Below, in pieces: positions 10,993 to 23,062 of a DNA stretch of 64,000 nt; the stretch's first letter is position 1; each line of letters starts with the position of its first letter. The translations under genes were made by a program, and so were the position numbers. Source of the DNA: Cristatella mucedo (Eukaryota; Bryozoa; Phylactolaemata; Cristatellidae); NCBI GenBank assembly GCA_009760855.2, contig WPIO01000105.1, positions 496,001-560,000 on the forward strand, read 5' to 3'. Below the pieces are notes generated by a model, which was not told the DNA's origin, ran no database searches, and saw nothing but the letters and a program-made list of their open reading frames with translations.

Positions 10993-12650
10993 TCATTATA
11001 ACTATGAAGTCTGCGAGTAAAAGGAAAGAAATCTTTTTCGACAGTCAAGCTTTTAATCTTTGATATGCAAACAAGGTCGCAGCTTTGGCAGAGAGCTAGG
11101 ATTTTCTTCTAGAGAGGAAGGGATCAGACCGGCAAGATTTTCTCATGTTAGACATGTAATTGATGAAAAGTATAGAACAAATACATTAGACACGAACTCA
11201 GCGGTTGCTCGTCGAGTGGAATTGAGACATAATTTCATCGTTGGAGACGGTCGGGGTGCATAGGCATTGGGGACAACCTAGGTGGCTGCTCGGCAGTAGG
11301 AGGGGGCGGAAAATGTCCCATCATGCCCCCTGGCTCCACCACTGGGTCGAAGCTTCATTCCAGAATGGACACCTTCAGACAGGAATGTAAACTCTGAATA
11401 CAGTAGATTCACAATCTTTTTTTCTAATCATTTTTGCCGTATTTGGTATACAAATAGGGCAAAAACTAAACAATGCCATCATTATATACTGCATGCCTGA
11501 AAAAATGTATTCCTTAACGCTAGATTCTCGTTTTATCAGGTTGTTTTCACGATTCACAATATAAGGCTTATGTTTCCAAAAAAGTGCTGTATAACATTTT
11601 TACGGAAAGATGCCAAAGCGGAAACAACTTTCGCACTCCACACTGCGATACAAATGATAGTAACTGCAAGTGTCAAGCAAAGCTCGAGGGAACTCGGGGA
11701 ACCGTTAGGTTCATATGGCAACCACAGAAGCCACCACGACAGCCAAGAAGCCCTAGTTCAAGGCTGCAATGTCAGTCGCGATTGGAGAATTATCTTATTA
11801 TAATTTAGACAGTTTACTTTCAAGAGGCACTGCTACCGTAACTAGCTGCCAGCGCCCTCTACCTGTCACAATAAGCAAGAAGTGCAGTAAAGTTTGTCCA
11901 CTTCCGATGCTGAAAGTTCTTGCGTAAAAATACAACTGTTGGCAAACCGGTAGTACTCGCTGGCTTGTTTCGCGATAGCAAAGCGTGACCCAGCTATCTC
12001 TCGGTAACGACCATGCTGGCACTAGCATTAGCAGGATGATGCAAAGACCAGTTTCCGGTAGACCATACCCCGCGTCCCCGCGTGAAAAGCTAGTGGTATT
12101 TTTCGGGATTCACAGAGGTCGCATCACCAACTGACCCGTGCAGATGTCCAGCGATTGCCTCTGCTTTCCAAAAACCAACAGATAGCTTGCTTATGTACTG
12201 CATGCCTAAACCAAAAATGCATGCCAAAACAAAACAAAGGCGAAAACACCGGCACTGACTGCATGCACGTAAAACTGCCGAAAGGTACAATGCAAGCCAA
12301 GGCCGTCTGTAACCCCACGGGGATTATGACACGTAGGCGACTTCTGGTGACAATTCGTTAGGGCACGCCGACGGCAGGCAATGTTTCCTTTCTGAGCATG
12401 CCTACGCTGACTTGTTCAAGAAAAGGAAAATGGCTAAACAAGGGAAAGTAAACGAGGAACGGCAAGCACAGTAGCTCTTAAAACCCGGCTCAGCTCTGTC
12501 ACTACGCAGTCCACTTACCCCGAGAGGCTGTCGTGCGAGCAGAATTCACCACCAGAAGTCTTGACTTGGGCGTTACTTCCTACAGGTGCGACGGCATGGC
12601 GTCTAAGTGCACGCGCCGCCGATGACGCGCTCATGCTTAGCTGCTGCTTC
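10993..12650. other. Unrecognised intergenic DNA
   Basis: No gene is recognised. A block near 11275-11345 ends 'ccccctggctccaccactg'. Similar endings occur at 39655-39703 and 57505-57565, so it is probably the end of an undescribed dispersed repeat. The short frames show no motif. Confidence 0.35.
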
Positions 12651-15404
12651 GCTCATGACTCGCCGACGGAGCAGGAGCAGGAGCAGGAGCAGGGGGGGGG
12701 CAAGATGAAGGAGGGAGAGCGCTGGCGGCTAATGCTGCGGCTTTTTTTTCCATCGCAGCATTAGTCGAACGCAAGTCTGCGCGCGCAGGGCTCCTGCCGC
12801 CGCAAGCATAGGCGCTGGCGTGGACGCTGGCTGCTGCGTGGATGCCACTTCCATTGTTTTGAAAGATTGACCGTCCAGTCGGTGAGGAGTGGCAATCTGG
12901 CTTGTACCGTGAGATTGCCCGAGAGATTAGCTATACAGCAATGCGCTCTCTAAGCTACTCGGCGCTTGGGCGCGGTAAGCGAGCGGAAGCATTCGGCGAT
13001 TAAGCAATTAAAGATATAGACAAAACAAAGGTCAACTCTCCTGAGCTGGGTCTGGGCCGCGGCGGTCACCACCACCCCCCACGTGCACGAGCACGAGCAC
13101 GGAAGGCGTGCGAAGCAGTAACGGGATTGAAACGGCATAGCACAGCCTACACAGCTCGCGAACGCAGGTAGAGCGGCCGGACGGCAAAACGAATCAGCCA
13201 GGCAGCATATGCGCGCAGTAACATCTACTAGGGAGACCTAATAGGGAGAAAGCACATGTAGCATTGCTGGCCCGAGTACCCAGTTTACCGAGTACCGAGC
13301 CTCCAGCTCCAAGTCAACGAGCTTCCCCTAGGCAAAGCCGCCGCGGAGCAGCTAAAGATGCTGAGTAATGTAAAGCTGTAAGCGCATACGAGATTCGCCA
13401 GCAGATCATATCGATCCATTACAGATTATTTACACCGAGGACGCTACGCAAATGTAATATTATTATTTTTAGCATCATTTTTCACGGAGGTGGTGCAAGC
13501 CAACTGGTACGGTAAAAGGCCTAACGACTAAGAATGATTTAGTGCAAGCAAGATTTGAACCTGGTATTCCACTGTCTGCAATCTCTTTACCAAACTGTTA
13601 GCCATCGGGGTAGCTCAAATAGTTTATCCTGCGTACATAGCTGCGGCCTATACCTATATATGCACAATACCTACATAGAATAAGAGACTACAGGACTAAT
13701 TTACTAATAGACTAAGGTTCCTGTCATTGAAAGATTAGTTTCATACAGCAATCTGATAAATATGACTCGCAGAATGTCATTCTGCTCCGGAAGTCTATTG
13801 ATATAGCTCATAGAAAGAATATGTAGTACTTGCAGTTAGCAAGTTGCTAGGGAATGAATGCAAAAAATCTAAAGAGAACCTTCGGGTCTTGGCGAGAAGG
13901 CGTGCTGGGCTGATCCGATCCATGGTGCAACCGCTTAGCTCTACCATTTATGTCTGGAGAGCATTGCTGAACCTGGCCCACGAAGCGGCACTGTAGCAAT
14001 TAAGGTACCCTGAAGACCGCATCGCGCAAAGAGGACATGCCCTGCAAAAAGGCCTAGCGTAATCCATGATTGCTAACGATTAGGCCACCCTGAGTTAAAG
14101 CAAAGGAAAAGTGATACCCGGCAAAGCGATATCGGTAGGGCACTGAATAGGTAATCATCTAACGGCTATCCTGCATCCGTTTTCAAGCTCGGGTTTCGAT
14201 AACAATCGGAGTCTGACAAGCTCAAGAGATCTCAAGCAAAGATTATAATATTTTGAAATATTGGCTGTTTCAATGCTTTCAATGTAAACCATTAACAACT
14301 CTAGATTTCGCCATGTCAGACGTCCACGTGTTGCAAATAGAGTTGAGACTTCCAGTGAATTATGCACTATCCCTACCGTACGTAGTATAAGGCTACTAAC
14401 AAGAATTGGACTGATGCTAGGCCCACCATGGTCCTTACTTGTGTGACAGCCACATTCAGCACTTTCTTAGTGAACGCAAAGCAGTGTTTTCCAAAGCGCA
14501 AGTTGGCACATACGACTGTAGCATATACACACGAACTGCTAAGCTGTTGGCCTGGGGGCAGGTGCAGGGGCGTATAAGAAGACGCACCGTACCGACTTCC
14601 TGCAGCCGCGAACGACAAGAGATTTTGTCTGAAGGAATTTTGTCCGCGATACATTGTGTCTGCGAAGAATTTTTCTGACCACGGCAGCCTGTGAGCATAA
14701 AGTCTGTCTGGATTAGAATTCTGTTTGAACGACCCTTGAAGGAGAGCTCCAGAAGCACGGATACCGATGGCTATTTATAGCCATGGATACCAACAGCTAT
14801 TGATGCCATTTTCAGCTGTCATCGTAATCTATGCACTTCAAAGCATAATCTTGCATTCGAATAGCACCGGAGTTATGCTCATTTGCATCTAATTAGTTAC
14901 GTTGGCCGATGACAACTTGACAGCCAAGGATCGACGAGACTTGCGAGCCGTACAAGGCATCTTGTGCAGCAGCCATCTTGTGCAATCCAGCCAATCTTGA
15001 TAGCAGGCCGGCGGTGACTAGCGTCGGATTATGCATCGGTTGCTGGCCGTGTCACTGCCGTGCCAAAGCCGTGAGCTCTCGGGAGTCTCTGGCCCGTCCA
15101 GAGATATGCACGCGACAGACCAAGGTCCGCATAGGAGGCCAACCGCTCGGCATTTGAGGTTGTCACTCCCGACGCTTCTCCTCGACTCGCCGAAGACAGT
15201 GATGAATTATGAGGCTGCCCTTCTGCCGAATCAGCTTATATTGCACGCAGCACTGGAGAAATTTGACTGGCAGGAAGCGAAGCAGCTGGCTTAGGAAGGA
15301 CGCCAGGGTGCTCGCAAGCACAATAGTTTGGACACCTCTTTCCTCTTTTAATTTCCGCTGTGTAAATAGCGAACTATGAGCAGCCGCGATGCAGTGTGAT
15401 AATA
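12651..15404. other. Unrecognised intergenic DNA
   Basis: A short (GAGCAG)n-like tract followed by a G-run lies at 12668-12700. A tRNA-like remnant on the minus strand at about 13541-13615 has a B-box-like 'ggttcaaatcttgc'. Short frames at 14439-14678 (plus) and 15031-15294 (plus) have no recognisable family. I see nothing else in these 2.7 kb. Confidence 0.35.
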
Positions 15405-15486
15405 TCTAAAATAATATAAATAATAATATCCAAATAATAATATCTAAATAATAATATCATATCTAAATAATATCTAAATAATAACC
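15405..15486. repeat. AT-rich minisatellite
   Basis: Imperfect tandem units of the form 'taataatatctaaa' lie just upstream of a LINE-A tail remnant and a SINE. Confidence 0.8.
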
Positions 15487-15544
15487 TGACGTAGGGAGAA
15501 AGCGGTCATTTGGCCGCCATTAGGGCAAATAAGTACATTCAATA

Positions 15545-15573
15545 CAGCACCCTCAGAGAACTCAATCTATTTC
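15545..15573 (-). mobile_element. LINE-A tail remnant
   Basis: The bases 'ccctcagagaactcaatct' are the minus-strand reading of the LINE-A 3' end. The SINE1 copy begins directly after it, so the SINE probably landed in an old LINE tail. Confidence 0.6.
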
Positions 15574-15722
15574 GCCGAGCTGGTTTGGTCGAGCGGTTAA
15601 GGTGCTCGCCCGACTAAGGTCTGTCTGAGGTCGTGGGCTCAAGCCCAGGGGCATATGTGAAGCGCCTGACTAAAAATGAAGTTCTCTTGGGGCGCTATAC
15701 AAATGAATTTTATTTTTATATT
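15574..15722 (+). mobile_element. SINE1 (tRNA-derived SINE with L2-type tail)
   Basis: The head carries an A-box-like 'tggtttggtcgagcggttaa' and a B-box-like 'ggtcgtgggctcaagccc', the internal Pol III promoter elements of a tRNA-derived SINE. The rest, 'gtgaagcgcctgactaaaaa' through 'ggggcgctatacaaatgaat', resembles the LINE-A 3' tail. Family copies in this window are about 130-150 bases long. Confidence 0.85.
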
Positions 15723-16348
15723 TCTAGGCACTTTACATTTTCTGAAAAGGAAACGCGAAGGAAGCACGAAAGGGCTGATTTTATAGCTAATCACGATGTC
15801 TACGGTGTATATTTAGCAAATAGAACAGGCCGCTAGCACAAGCCCACGCGAAGGCTGGGACCTCAAGCTGGCAAACATCTTGTAAATACAGCACATACTG
15901 AAAGGCCCATAGGAATCTATGTTTTACGCTAACGCAATGCAATTGCATCGGCGCAGTTCGCACGCTCGAAGTGCTCACATAGGCAGAATGCTGACAGAGT
16001 CGAGCTGTCGACTACATGGCAACGGTCGACTGTCAAGGTACCCATAGACGGAAAAGCTGACAGCATTGGCTGGCGATTACATTGTAACTGGCGCGTGCAC
16101 CAGCAGAGCGAACCAGCCAGGCTCCCTGAACTCCCTCGAAGTTGAGTTCAACTGATTCTTTTCTATTGGCTAGCAAGTCAGTCCGGTAAAACTCGCTCAC
16201 TCATGGTTAGTAATGTCTATGAAAAGGCGAGCATCAAACCATTGCCAGCGTACTGACAAGGCCAAGTACTGAAACTACCCAGGTGAACCCTCGCATGCCA
16301 GCTAAACAGTTGGCGCAGAGATCAGTAGCAGGAAGGCAAACCGATGAT
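15723..16348. other. Intergenic DNA without recognised features
   Basis: Mixed DNA between a SINE and a GA array. No coding signal or repeat is seen. Confidence 0.4.
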
Positions 16349-16373
16349 AGAGAGCTAGAGAGAGAGAGAGAGC

Positions 16374-16408
<35 letters not shown>

Positions 16409-16423
16409 AGAGAGCTAGAGAGC

Positions 16424-16509
<86 letters not shown>

Positions 16510-16546
16510 CAGACAGAGAGACAGAGACAGACAGAGAGACAGAGAA
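16349..16546. repeat. (GA)n microsatellite
   Basis: GA dinucleotides with CTAG-interrupted units at the left and AGAC units at the right. The purines are on the plus strand. Confidence 0.97.
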
Positions 16547-16761
16547 ATGGCGCATTCGTGAGTAACTTTGGAGTTCAAGACTCAAGAAATGTAGAGAGCA
16601 GATACCGATAGTGGTGAAGAAACGCTAAGCGCAAATGTTGATCTCCCGCTAGAAACTCTTTATCTCCCGCTAGAAAGTAATTGATACGTGCTTATATAGA
16701 CCACACGACCCAATACGCTGGCATAATGCTTTGTAAGCATTGGCACATATTGCACATATTG

Positions 16762-16903
16762 GCCGAGCTGGTTTGGTCCAGCGGTTAAGGTGCTCGCCCC
16801 GACCATGGTCTGGCTGAGGTCGTGGGCTCGAGCCCAGAGGCATATGTGAAGCGCCTGAATAGAGATTAAGTTTTCTTGGGGCGCTATACAAGTGAATTAT
16901 ATA

Positions 16904-16905
<2 letters not shown>
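16762..16905 (+). mobile_element. SINE1
   Basis: It matches the copy at 15574-15722, with the A-box-like 'tggtttggtccagcggttaa', the B-box-like 'ggtcgtgggctcgagccc', and the tail 'gattaagttttcttggggcg'. A (TA)n run at 16906-16940 forms its A/T-rich end. Confidence 0.9.
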
Positions 16906-16940
<35 letters not shown>

Positions 16941-16945
<5 letters not shown>

Positions 16946-17283
16946 CAGCTTTCTAAAAACACAATCAAGGAACGCAGGTCGATAATGCATCGGCTGGATA
17001 ACTCACGAGCTTCCGACGAGAGGCTCGAGCTCAAAGATAATCTGAAAAATGTTGTAGGACGCTAATAAATTGGCAATTATATTTTCAAATAATACTATTA
17101 CACGGCTATCCTTGGTGAGAGCAAGTGCGTAAACGGCTCATGGAAATAATGGTCGGAAGTGTGCCTCAAAGTAATAATAAATCTTTGCAATTAAAGTCAA
17201 CCATATTGGCAGTGTAGTCACTGAAGCCGGTCATAGAAATACTCTCGTTAAGGAAATGTAGGTATATAAATAAATAAATAAAT
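16941..17283. other. Intergenic DNA without recognised features
   Basis: AT-rich DNA between two opposed SINE1 copies. It ends in a short (TAAA)n tract that is the tail of the minus-strand SINE. Confidence 0.4.
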
Positions 17284-17426
17284 AAATATAATTCATCTGT
17301 ATAGCGCCCCAAGAGAACCTAATCTCTATCCAGGCGCTTCACATATGCCTCGGGGCTCGAGCCAAGGACCTCAGTCAGACCTCGGTCGGGGCGAGCACCT
17401 TAATCGCTAGACCAAACCAGCTCGGC
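17284..17426 (-). mobile_element. SINE1
   Basis: Read on the minus strand it has the full head (gccgagctggtttggtctag), the B-box-like segment and the L2-type tail, ending in (ATTT)n. It lies tail-to-tail with the copy at 16762-16905. Confidence 0.9.
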
Positions 17427-19029
17427 GTTCGCCTGCACTTAGCTACCTAGACTTTCGTCGAAAGCGAATGCATGAAAGCCAGGTGCGCCGTGGACTCGAT
17501 GGGATCGCCCGAGCAGCCAGCAGCTAAGCCGACATTCCGAGCGCGATCGTGCAAGCTTTTTTTTTACATTATTCATTCACTTACTGCCGCCATTCTCTGC
17601 CGACTCGGTTCCTAGGCGCAGCGATGGTGGCATCTTCAGCACGTACACACGCTCGTCCGAAATCTCGCTGTGGGCATTCCGGCTTTTGCGTTAAAACGCA
17701 AAGGGCGGTGCTGCGGCTCGAACGGGTTCCAATCGCTTGACTGCGCTTAAAGCTTTGTTTACACTATCGAATTTTCTCCTTACCGACGCTGATTCGCCTT
17801 CTCGCTAGGTGTTTACACTAACGATTCAGGAAACATTGGTGGCCGACTTAGTCGCACCCACTTCCCCCCTGCTGCACTCTAACGAGTGTTTCGACGCATT
17901 CCACATTCAGACGCACGGCGTCGTCAGTGTGGAAGTAGATGAAGCCGTGGCTACAACGCATAAACATCTCATCTCTAGGCCCTTGCCCTGAACGCCAAGA
18001 TAGAACTGGAGCCTTCGAACGCCAGCCAGTGTCGTTTCGGTAGTGGGGTGTAGGCGAAGCACCGCGGAGTTTCGATTGGTTGGCTGGTACAACTAGGAGG
18101 CTTTGAGTAAAAGCAGCTTCTGCTTTGTGGCAGCCGGTCGATTCGGCTTCTCTCCCCATGGTGCGGTGACGTAGTGGCCCAAGCCAGAGATAAATCGGCG
18201 AGCGCAATCGGCGCCGATTTAGGAGGATATTTGATTTCGTACAAATAGCATTACTTGCATTCGCAGGCCAGGGGGGCTGAAGGGGTCAGCCGGCCTAGCA
18301 GTCGATATCGGACTAGGGGTGACCGGGCGCTAGTACGGACCGTGGATGATGGGGCGTGGCGGCTGGTAGGTAGTCAGTGGCAGCCAGTCTTCGCGCGGTA
18401 CGAATGGCTTACGCGAGCACATTCCGGCCTGGCTTAATCCTGAGCACGTCCGTGAAGGCATTTGCTGCTTGAATGCGTCCGCAGGTGGAGTGATGACGCA
18501 AATCGGCAGCGCTGGCGCAGACTAGTAGCAGCACTGTACGCAGCCGCATACCAACGCCGCGCCGGCGGCCGCTGTCGCCTGCTCACTCGCAGTAGACTCG
18601 CACTCTGACGATGGGGTCTGGCTCTTGGCCCGATTCTACCGGCCCCCCACCGCTGTCCCATTCTCGCTGTCCTGCCGGTCGTCGCTGAGGCTTGAAGCAG
18701 ATAGAACGCTACGAGCGAGCAGCCAGCCTCCCTCCGCCGCCCAGTAGTGCATGCGCCCGGGCCTCTGCAGCAAGCAAGCACGCGGAAGAGATAGCTAGGA
18801 GTGCATTGGTTTGGTTGCGATGGAGAAGCAACTGCACTGCTTGCCTTAAGCACTCTTCGGCCGAGGTGCATTTAGCCGCCACCTCTGCTGTGTGTGCGTG
18901 TGTGTGTGTGTTTGCGACGGCGTGTGTCCATGAGTGAGTGTGCCTGTGCGTGTGTGGGTGCAAGCGTGCCGGTACACTGGGCAGCCGTATGCAACTCCGC
19001 AACGCCACACGGACTAAGTCGGTGCTAAG
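17427..19029. other. GC-richer DNA without recognised gene
   Basis: Overlapping frames on both strands (for example 17848-18207 minus, 18434-18871 minus) show no known motif. A GT-rich stretch lies at about 18888-18960. Bases 18793-18822 recur exactly at 19171-19200. Confidence 0.35.
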
Positions 19030-19765
19030 CATGAGGGCTCTCTATTTCGCATCAGAGCGCCCAAGCGGCTTTCGGGTATGCACATGGTAGCCAACGGACT
19101 TAACCTCTTGCAACAAAGGGAAAGTGAGGGGCATAGCTGAGTCAGCAGTCGAGGAAGTGAGCAGCATTGCAGCTAGGAGTGCATTGGTTTGGTTGCGATG
19201 CGATATCTCAAGCAGCAGCTCAGGGTGGCTGGAAAGGATGTGCCCCAGTCGGCAGCAGGAGAGTAGATGTTGTTGCTTAAGAATTGCTCAAGTGAGCTAC
19301 GAAGTCTAGGATATGCAGAACGAAAACTTCTGTCGTCAACGGTCTTTAAATGCAGGGGCCGAGCAGCTAATTTATTGCCCGTTGAGAACTTGAGGGCGTC
19401 AAGAGGCTAAACCGGGTGCAACAGTGCAGCTAGGCATGGCGGCGTCAAGCCACGGCTGGCTCTGTGGGGCAGAATAGAAATTTCTCTCCGAATCCGGTGT
19501 TCTCCACCGGTAGCCGTCGCAGCTCCTTCAGCAAATCAGACATGTGGCTGAACTTTAGCGACTTGTTGATATGCCTCGCAGCCAAATTCATCACTAGCTG
19601 CAAAGGATTAGTGTTTTTTTTCGTTCGTTTTTTATCCCAGCCAAAAGTGAATTACAGTAGTCCAGACTAGACAGAATCTGGGAGCTAGTAAGATTTATAG
19701 TAAGCCGTTGTGGCAGAAGTCCCTAATCTGAGACAGGGATCGAACGTGACGGTTAGCTGTGGAGG
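19030..19765 (-). mobile_element. LINE-B fragment
   Basis: On the minus strand it follows the same order as the copies at 61.7 and 62.9 kb: the post-RT segment near 19650-19765 ('ctggactactgtaattcac', the 'LDYCNS' block of L2/CR1 ORF2), then the C-terminal block, then the 3' UTR near 19060-19130. The frame is broken throughout. An insertion at about 19165-19212 is absent from other copies and includes a 30-base block copied from 18793-18822. Confidence 0.75.
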
Positions 19766-19870
19766 CGGTCTGAGTGTGTGTAGTCAGTGCGTGTGAAGAA
19801 GACATTGAGAGAGTCGGGGAGATAGGCGCCGAGAGGGCGAAGGAGAGATGGGGAGAGAGAAAGCGAGAGC

Positions 19871-19970
<100 letters not shown>

Positions 19971-19973
19971 TAA

Positions 19974-20301
19974 CAGAAAGATTTTTCCTGCTTTAGCTAG
20001 CTCCATCTATGTATACAGCGTCGATGCATATATATATATATATGCATATATATATATGCATATATATATATGCATATATATATGCATATATATGTATACA
20101 GCGTATATATGCATATATATATACATATATATGCATATATATATGTATACATATATATATGCATATATATGTATACAGCGTCGATGCATATATATATATA
20201 TGCATATATATATATGCATATATATATATGCATATATATATATATATGCATCGACGCTGTATACATAGATGGAGCTAGCTAAAGCAGGAAAAATCTTTCT
20301 G
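19974..20301. repeat. Perfect inverted repeat (110-bp arms)
   Basis: The left arm 19974-20083 and the right arm 20192-20301 are exact reverse complements as read by eye, with a 108-base spacer. Each arm is 52 unique bases (cagaaagatttttcctgc...gcgtcgat) followed by blocks of (TA)n separated by TGCA. The (TA) block lengths from the outside inward are 15, 11 and 11 in both arms. The spacer is itself rich in small palindromes such as GTATAC and ATGCAT. The whole could extrude as a cruciform or fold as one hairpin. It could be a fold-back transposon, a hairpin-driven amplification, or an assembly artefact. Confidence 0.92.
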
Positions 20302-20312
20302 CATATATATAT

Positions 20313-20318
20313 ATATCG

Positions 20319-20354
<36 letters not shown>

Positions 20355-20360
20355 CGATAT
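20313..20360. repeat. 48-bp perfect palindrome
   Basis: ATATCGATCA, then (TA)n, then TGATCGATAT, with no spacer. It is the second member of the palindrome cluster. Confidence 0.9.
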
Positions 20361-20370
20361 CGATACATAT

Positions 20371-20376
20371 CGTCGA

Positions 20377-20418
<42 letters not shown>

Positions 20419-20424
20419 TCGACG
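20371..20424. repeat. 54-bp perfect palindrome plus third arm copy
   Basis: CGTCGATGCA, then (TA)n, then TGCATCGACG. To its right, 20415-20456 repeats the unique part of the big palindrome's right arm (tgcatcgacgctgtatacat through agctagctaaagcagg), in the same orientation as 20245-20286. Confidence 0.9.
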
Positions 20425-20475
20425 CTGTATACATAGATGGAGCTAGCTAAAGCAGGGGAAAAATATATATATATA

Positions 20476-20494
20476 TGTGTGTGTGTGTGCGTGC

Positions 20495-20543
<49 letters not shown>
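20476..20543. repeat. (GT)n microsatellite
   Basis: GT dinucleotides with a short GTGC section, directly after an (AT)n run. Confidence 0.95.
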
Positions 20544-21532
<989 letters not shown>

Positions 21533-21747
21533 CAAACGAGGCCGAATATGGGAGCCCGGCGGCGCTCCACCGGGCTGCGGCCGCTTCGCTTTCCGGCGAC
21601 TCGTCGCCTAATAAGCAGCGGCGGCCGCTGCGGAATCGGCGGCGTCGCGTCGGGAGAAGGTCGCGGGCGGGCGGCCAACGCGCGAAGCGCGTCGATTCGG
21701 CAGAAGAAGCGCGCCGATAGCAATGTGACGGCGCGGATGCCTGCTAA

Positions 21748-21865
21748 AGGCTGTCCTCTGTTGGCTACCGAATGCGTACCGAAAGCCGCTTAGGCTGTGA
21801 GTGCGCTATACAAAACTCTCCTCCGTAACACCCACTTGGTCTTAATGACTTTGTGGAGTTGGATT
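21748..21865 (+). mobile_element. LINE-B 3' UTR fragment
   Basis: The block 'ttggctaccgaatgcgtacc', 'ggctgtgagtgcgctataca' and 'gactttgtggagtt' matches the end of the LINE-B copy at 53540-53640. Confidence 0.8.
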
Positions 21866-22394
21866 TCGCGTGCGCTCACGTATTTACGCACCCCTGGAAT
21901 ATTCACCGACTTCCAGCCAAAGTATAGTTTAGGAAGACCCACTGAGCGAGCAATTTGAAACCGACACCTACTAGTTCGTCTAAAGCAGGGTGAACTAGTA
22001 GTTTTCACTCTCCGCGACGGGGAGCAGCGGAGACAATTCGTCCTAAGCGATTAGCAGCAGATCCGGAATCTGACTCCTCTTAGAAATGCCAGCGATAGGT
22101 GATGAGCGCACGAGGCAGGGCGCCGCCGCGTTGAAGCGCAGAAGCGCAGCCCTGCCGGTCTCTGAGGCGGGTCGGGTGCTCGCGCCGGCCACCGGAAGCA
22201 GTATTGCCCACTCAACCGAATGCAATGAGAGCACAGCAAGCCGTGAGGCTGCCGAGGCAGGCTACCGGCGGTGCGAGTGGGCTTGCGGTATGTGAACGGA
22301 CAACGAGAGTGCTAACGCGCGTCGGCTGCATTGTCCAACAATTCTAGCAGCGCCGTCCACCATTCAATGTCCGCCCGGAAAATGCTATAATAGT
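21866..22394. other. Intergenic DNA without recognised features
   Basis: Short overlapping frames only. No motif or repeat is recognised. Confidence 0.35.
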
Positions 22395-23062
22395 TCGTTT
22401 TTTTTCATAAAGCGCCCTCAGGAAACTTAATCTCCTTCTAGGATCTTTACAGATGCTGCATAGGAAGCATGATCGAATAGGTTGCGGTGGTATGCTCAAT
22501 GTCAACAAACATAACGTGGTTAGAGGTGACATGTACTAGGTCAGCATGCAGAGATGGTTAGTGACGGCATGCACGGTGTCAGCACGCATAAGCACAGAAA
22601 GGACGAATCGCACGAAAACACCTAGTAAATGCTGTGATAAATAGATACGTTTTTAGCTTCTTCTTGAATTTGGTCAAGTCAGGGGATGTCGCGATGCCAG
22701 TCGGAAGTGAGTTCCACGCTTTGAGAACATATGCACTAAAGGCAGGGTCACCAAAAGATTTGAGGTTCGTACGAGATGATGCTAAACGATTTGATTCAGA
22801 AAAGCAGGTGGTGCGATGCTTAGCCTGGTGGGGAACTAGATCTGGTAGGTAGGCTGGAGCCAAAGAATGAAGGGACCTGAAAGTGAGTGACAGCACCTTG
22901 AAGTCGATTCGCTGCTTGACTGGGAGCCGGTGCAGGTCGGCGAGAAGTGGTGTGACGTGGCAGCTGCGAAGCTCACGACAGCCGAGCCAAGCTGCAGAGT
23001 TTTGCACCAGCTGTAAGCACCCGATTGCACAGGCCGGTAGACCAGCAAGCAGTGAGCCACAG
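22395..23062 (-). mobile_element. LINE-A C-terminal fragment
   Basis: The minus-strand frame at 22579-23124 encodes the post-RT domain (LLAGLPACAIGCLQLVQNSA, then LLADLHRLPVKQRIDF, then LKAWNSLP) and ends in the LINE-A 3' UTR and tail at 22395. The frame is unbroken over this part, but RT and endonuclease are absent, so it is a 5'-truncated copy. The N-terminal residues of the frame come from flanking DNA. Confidence 0.88.
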
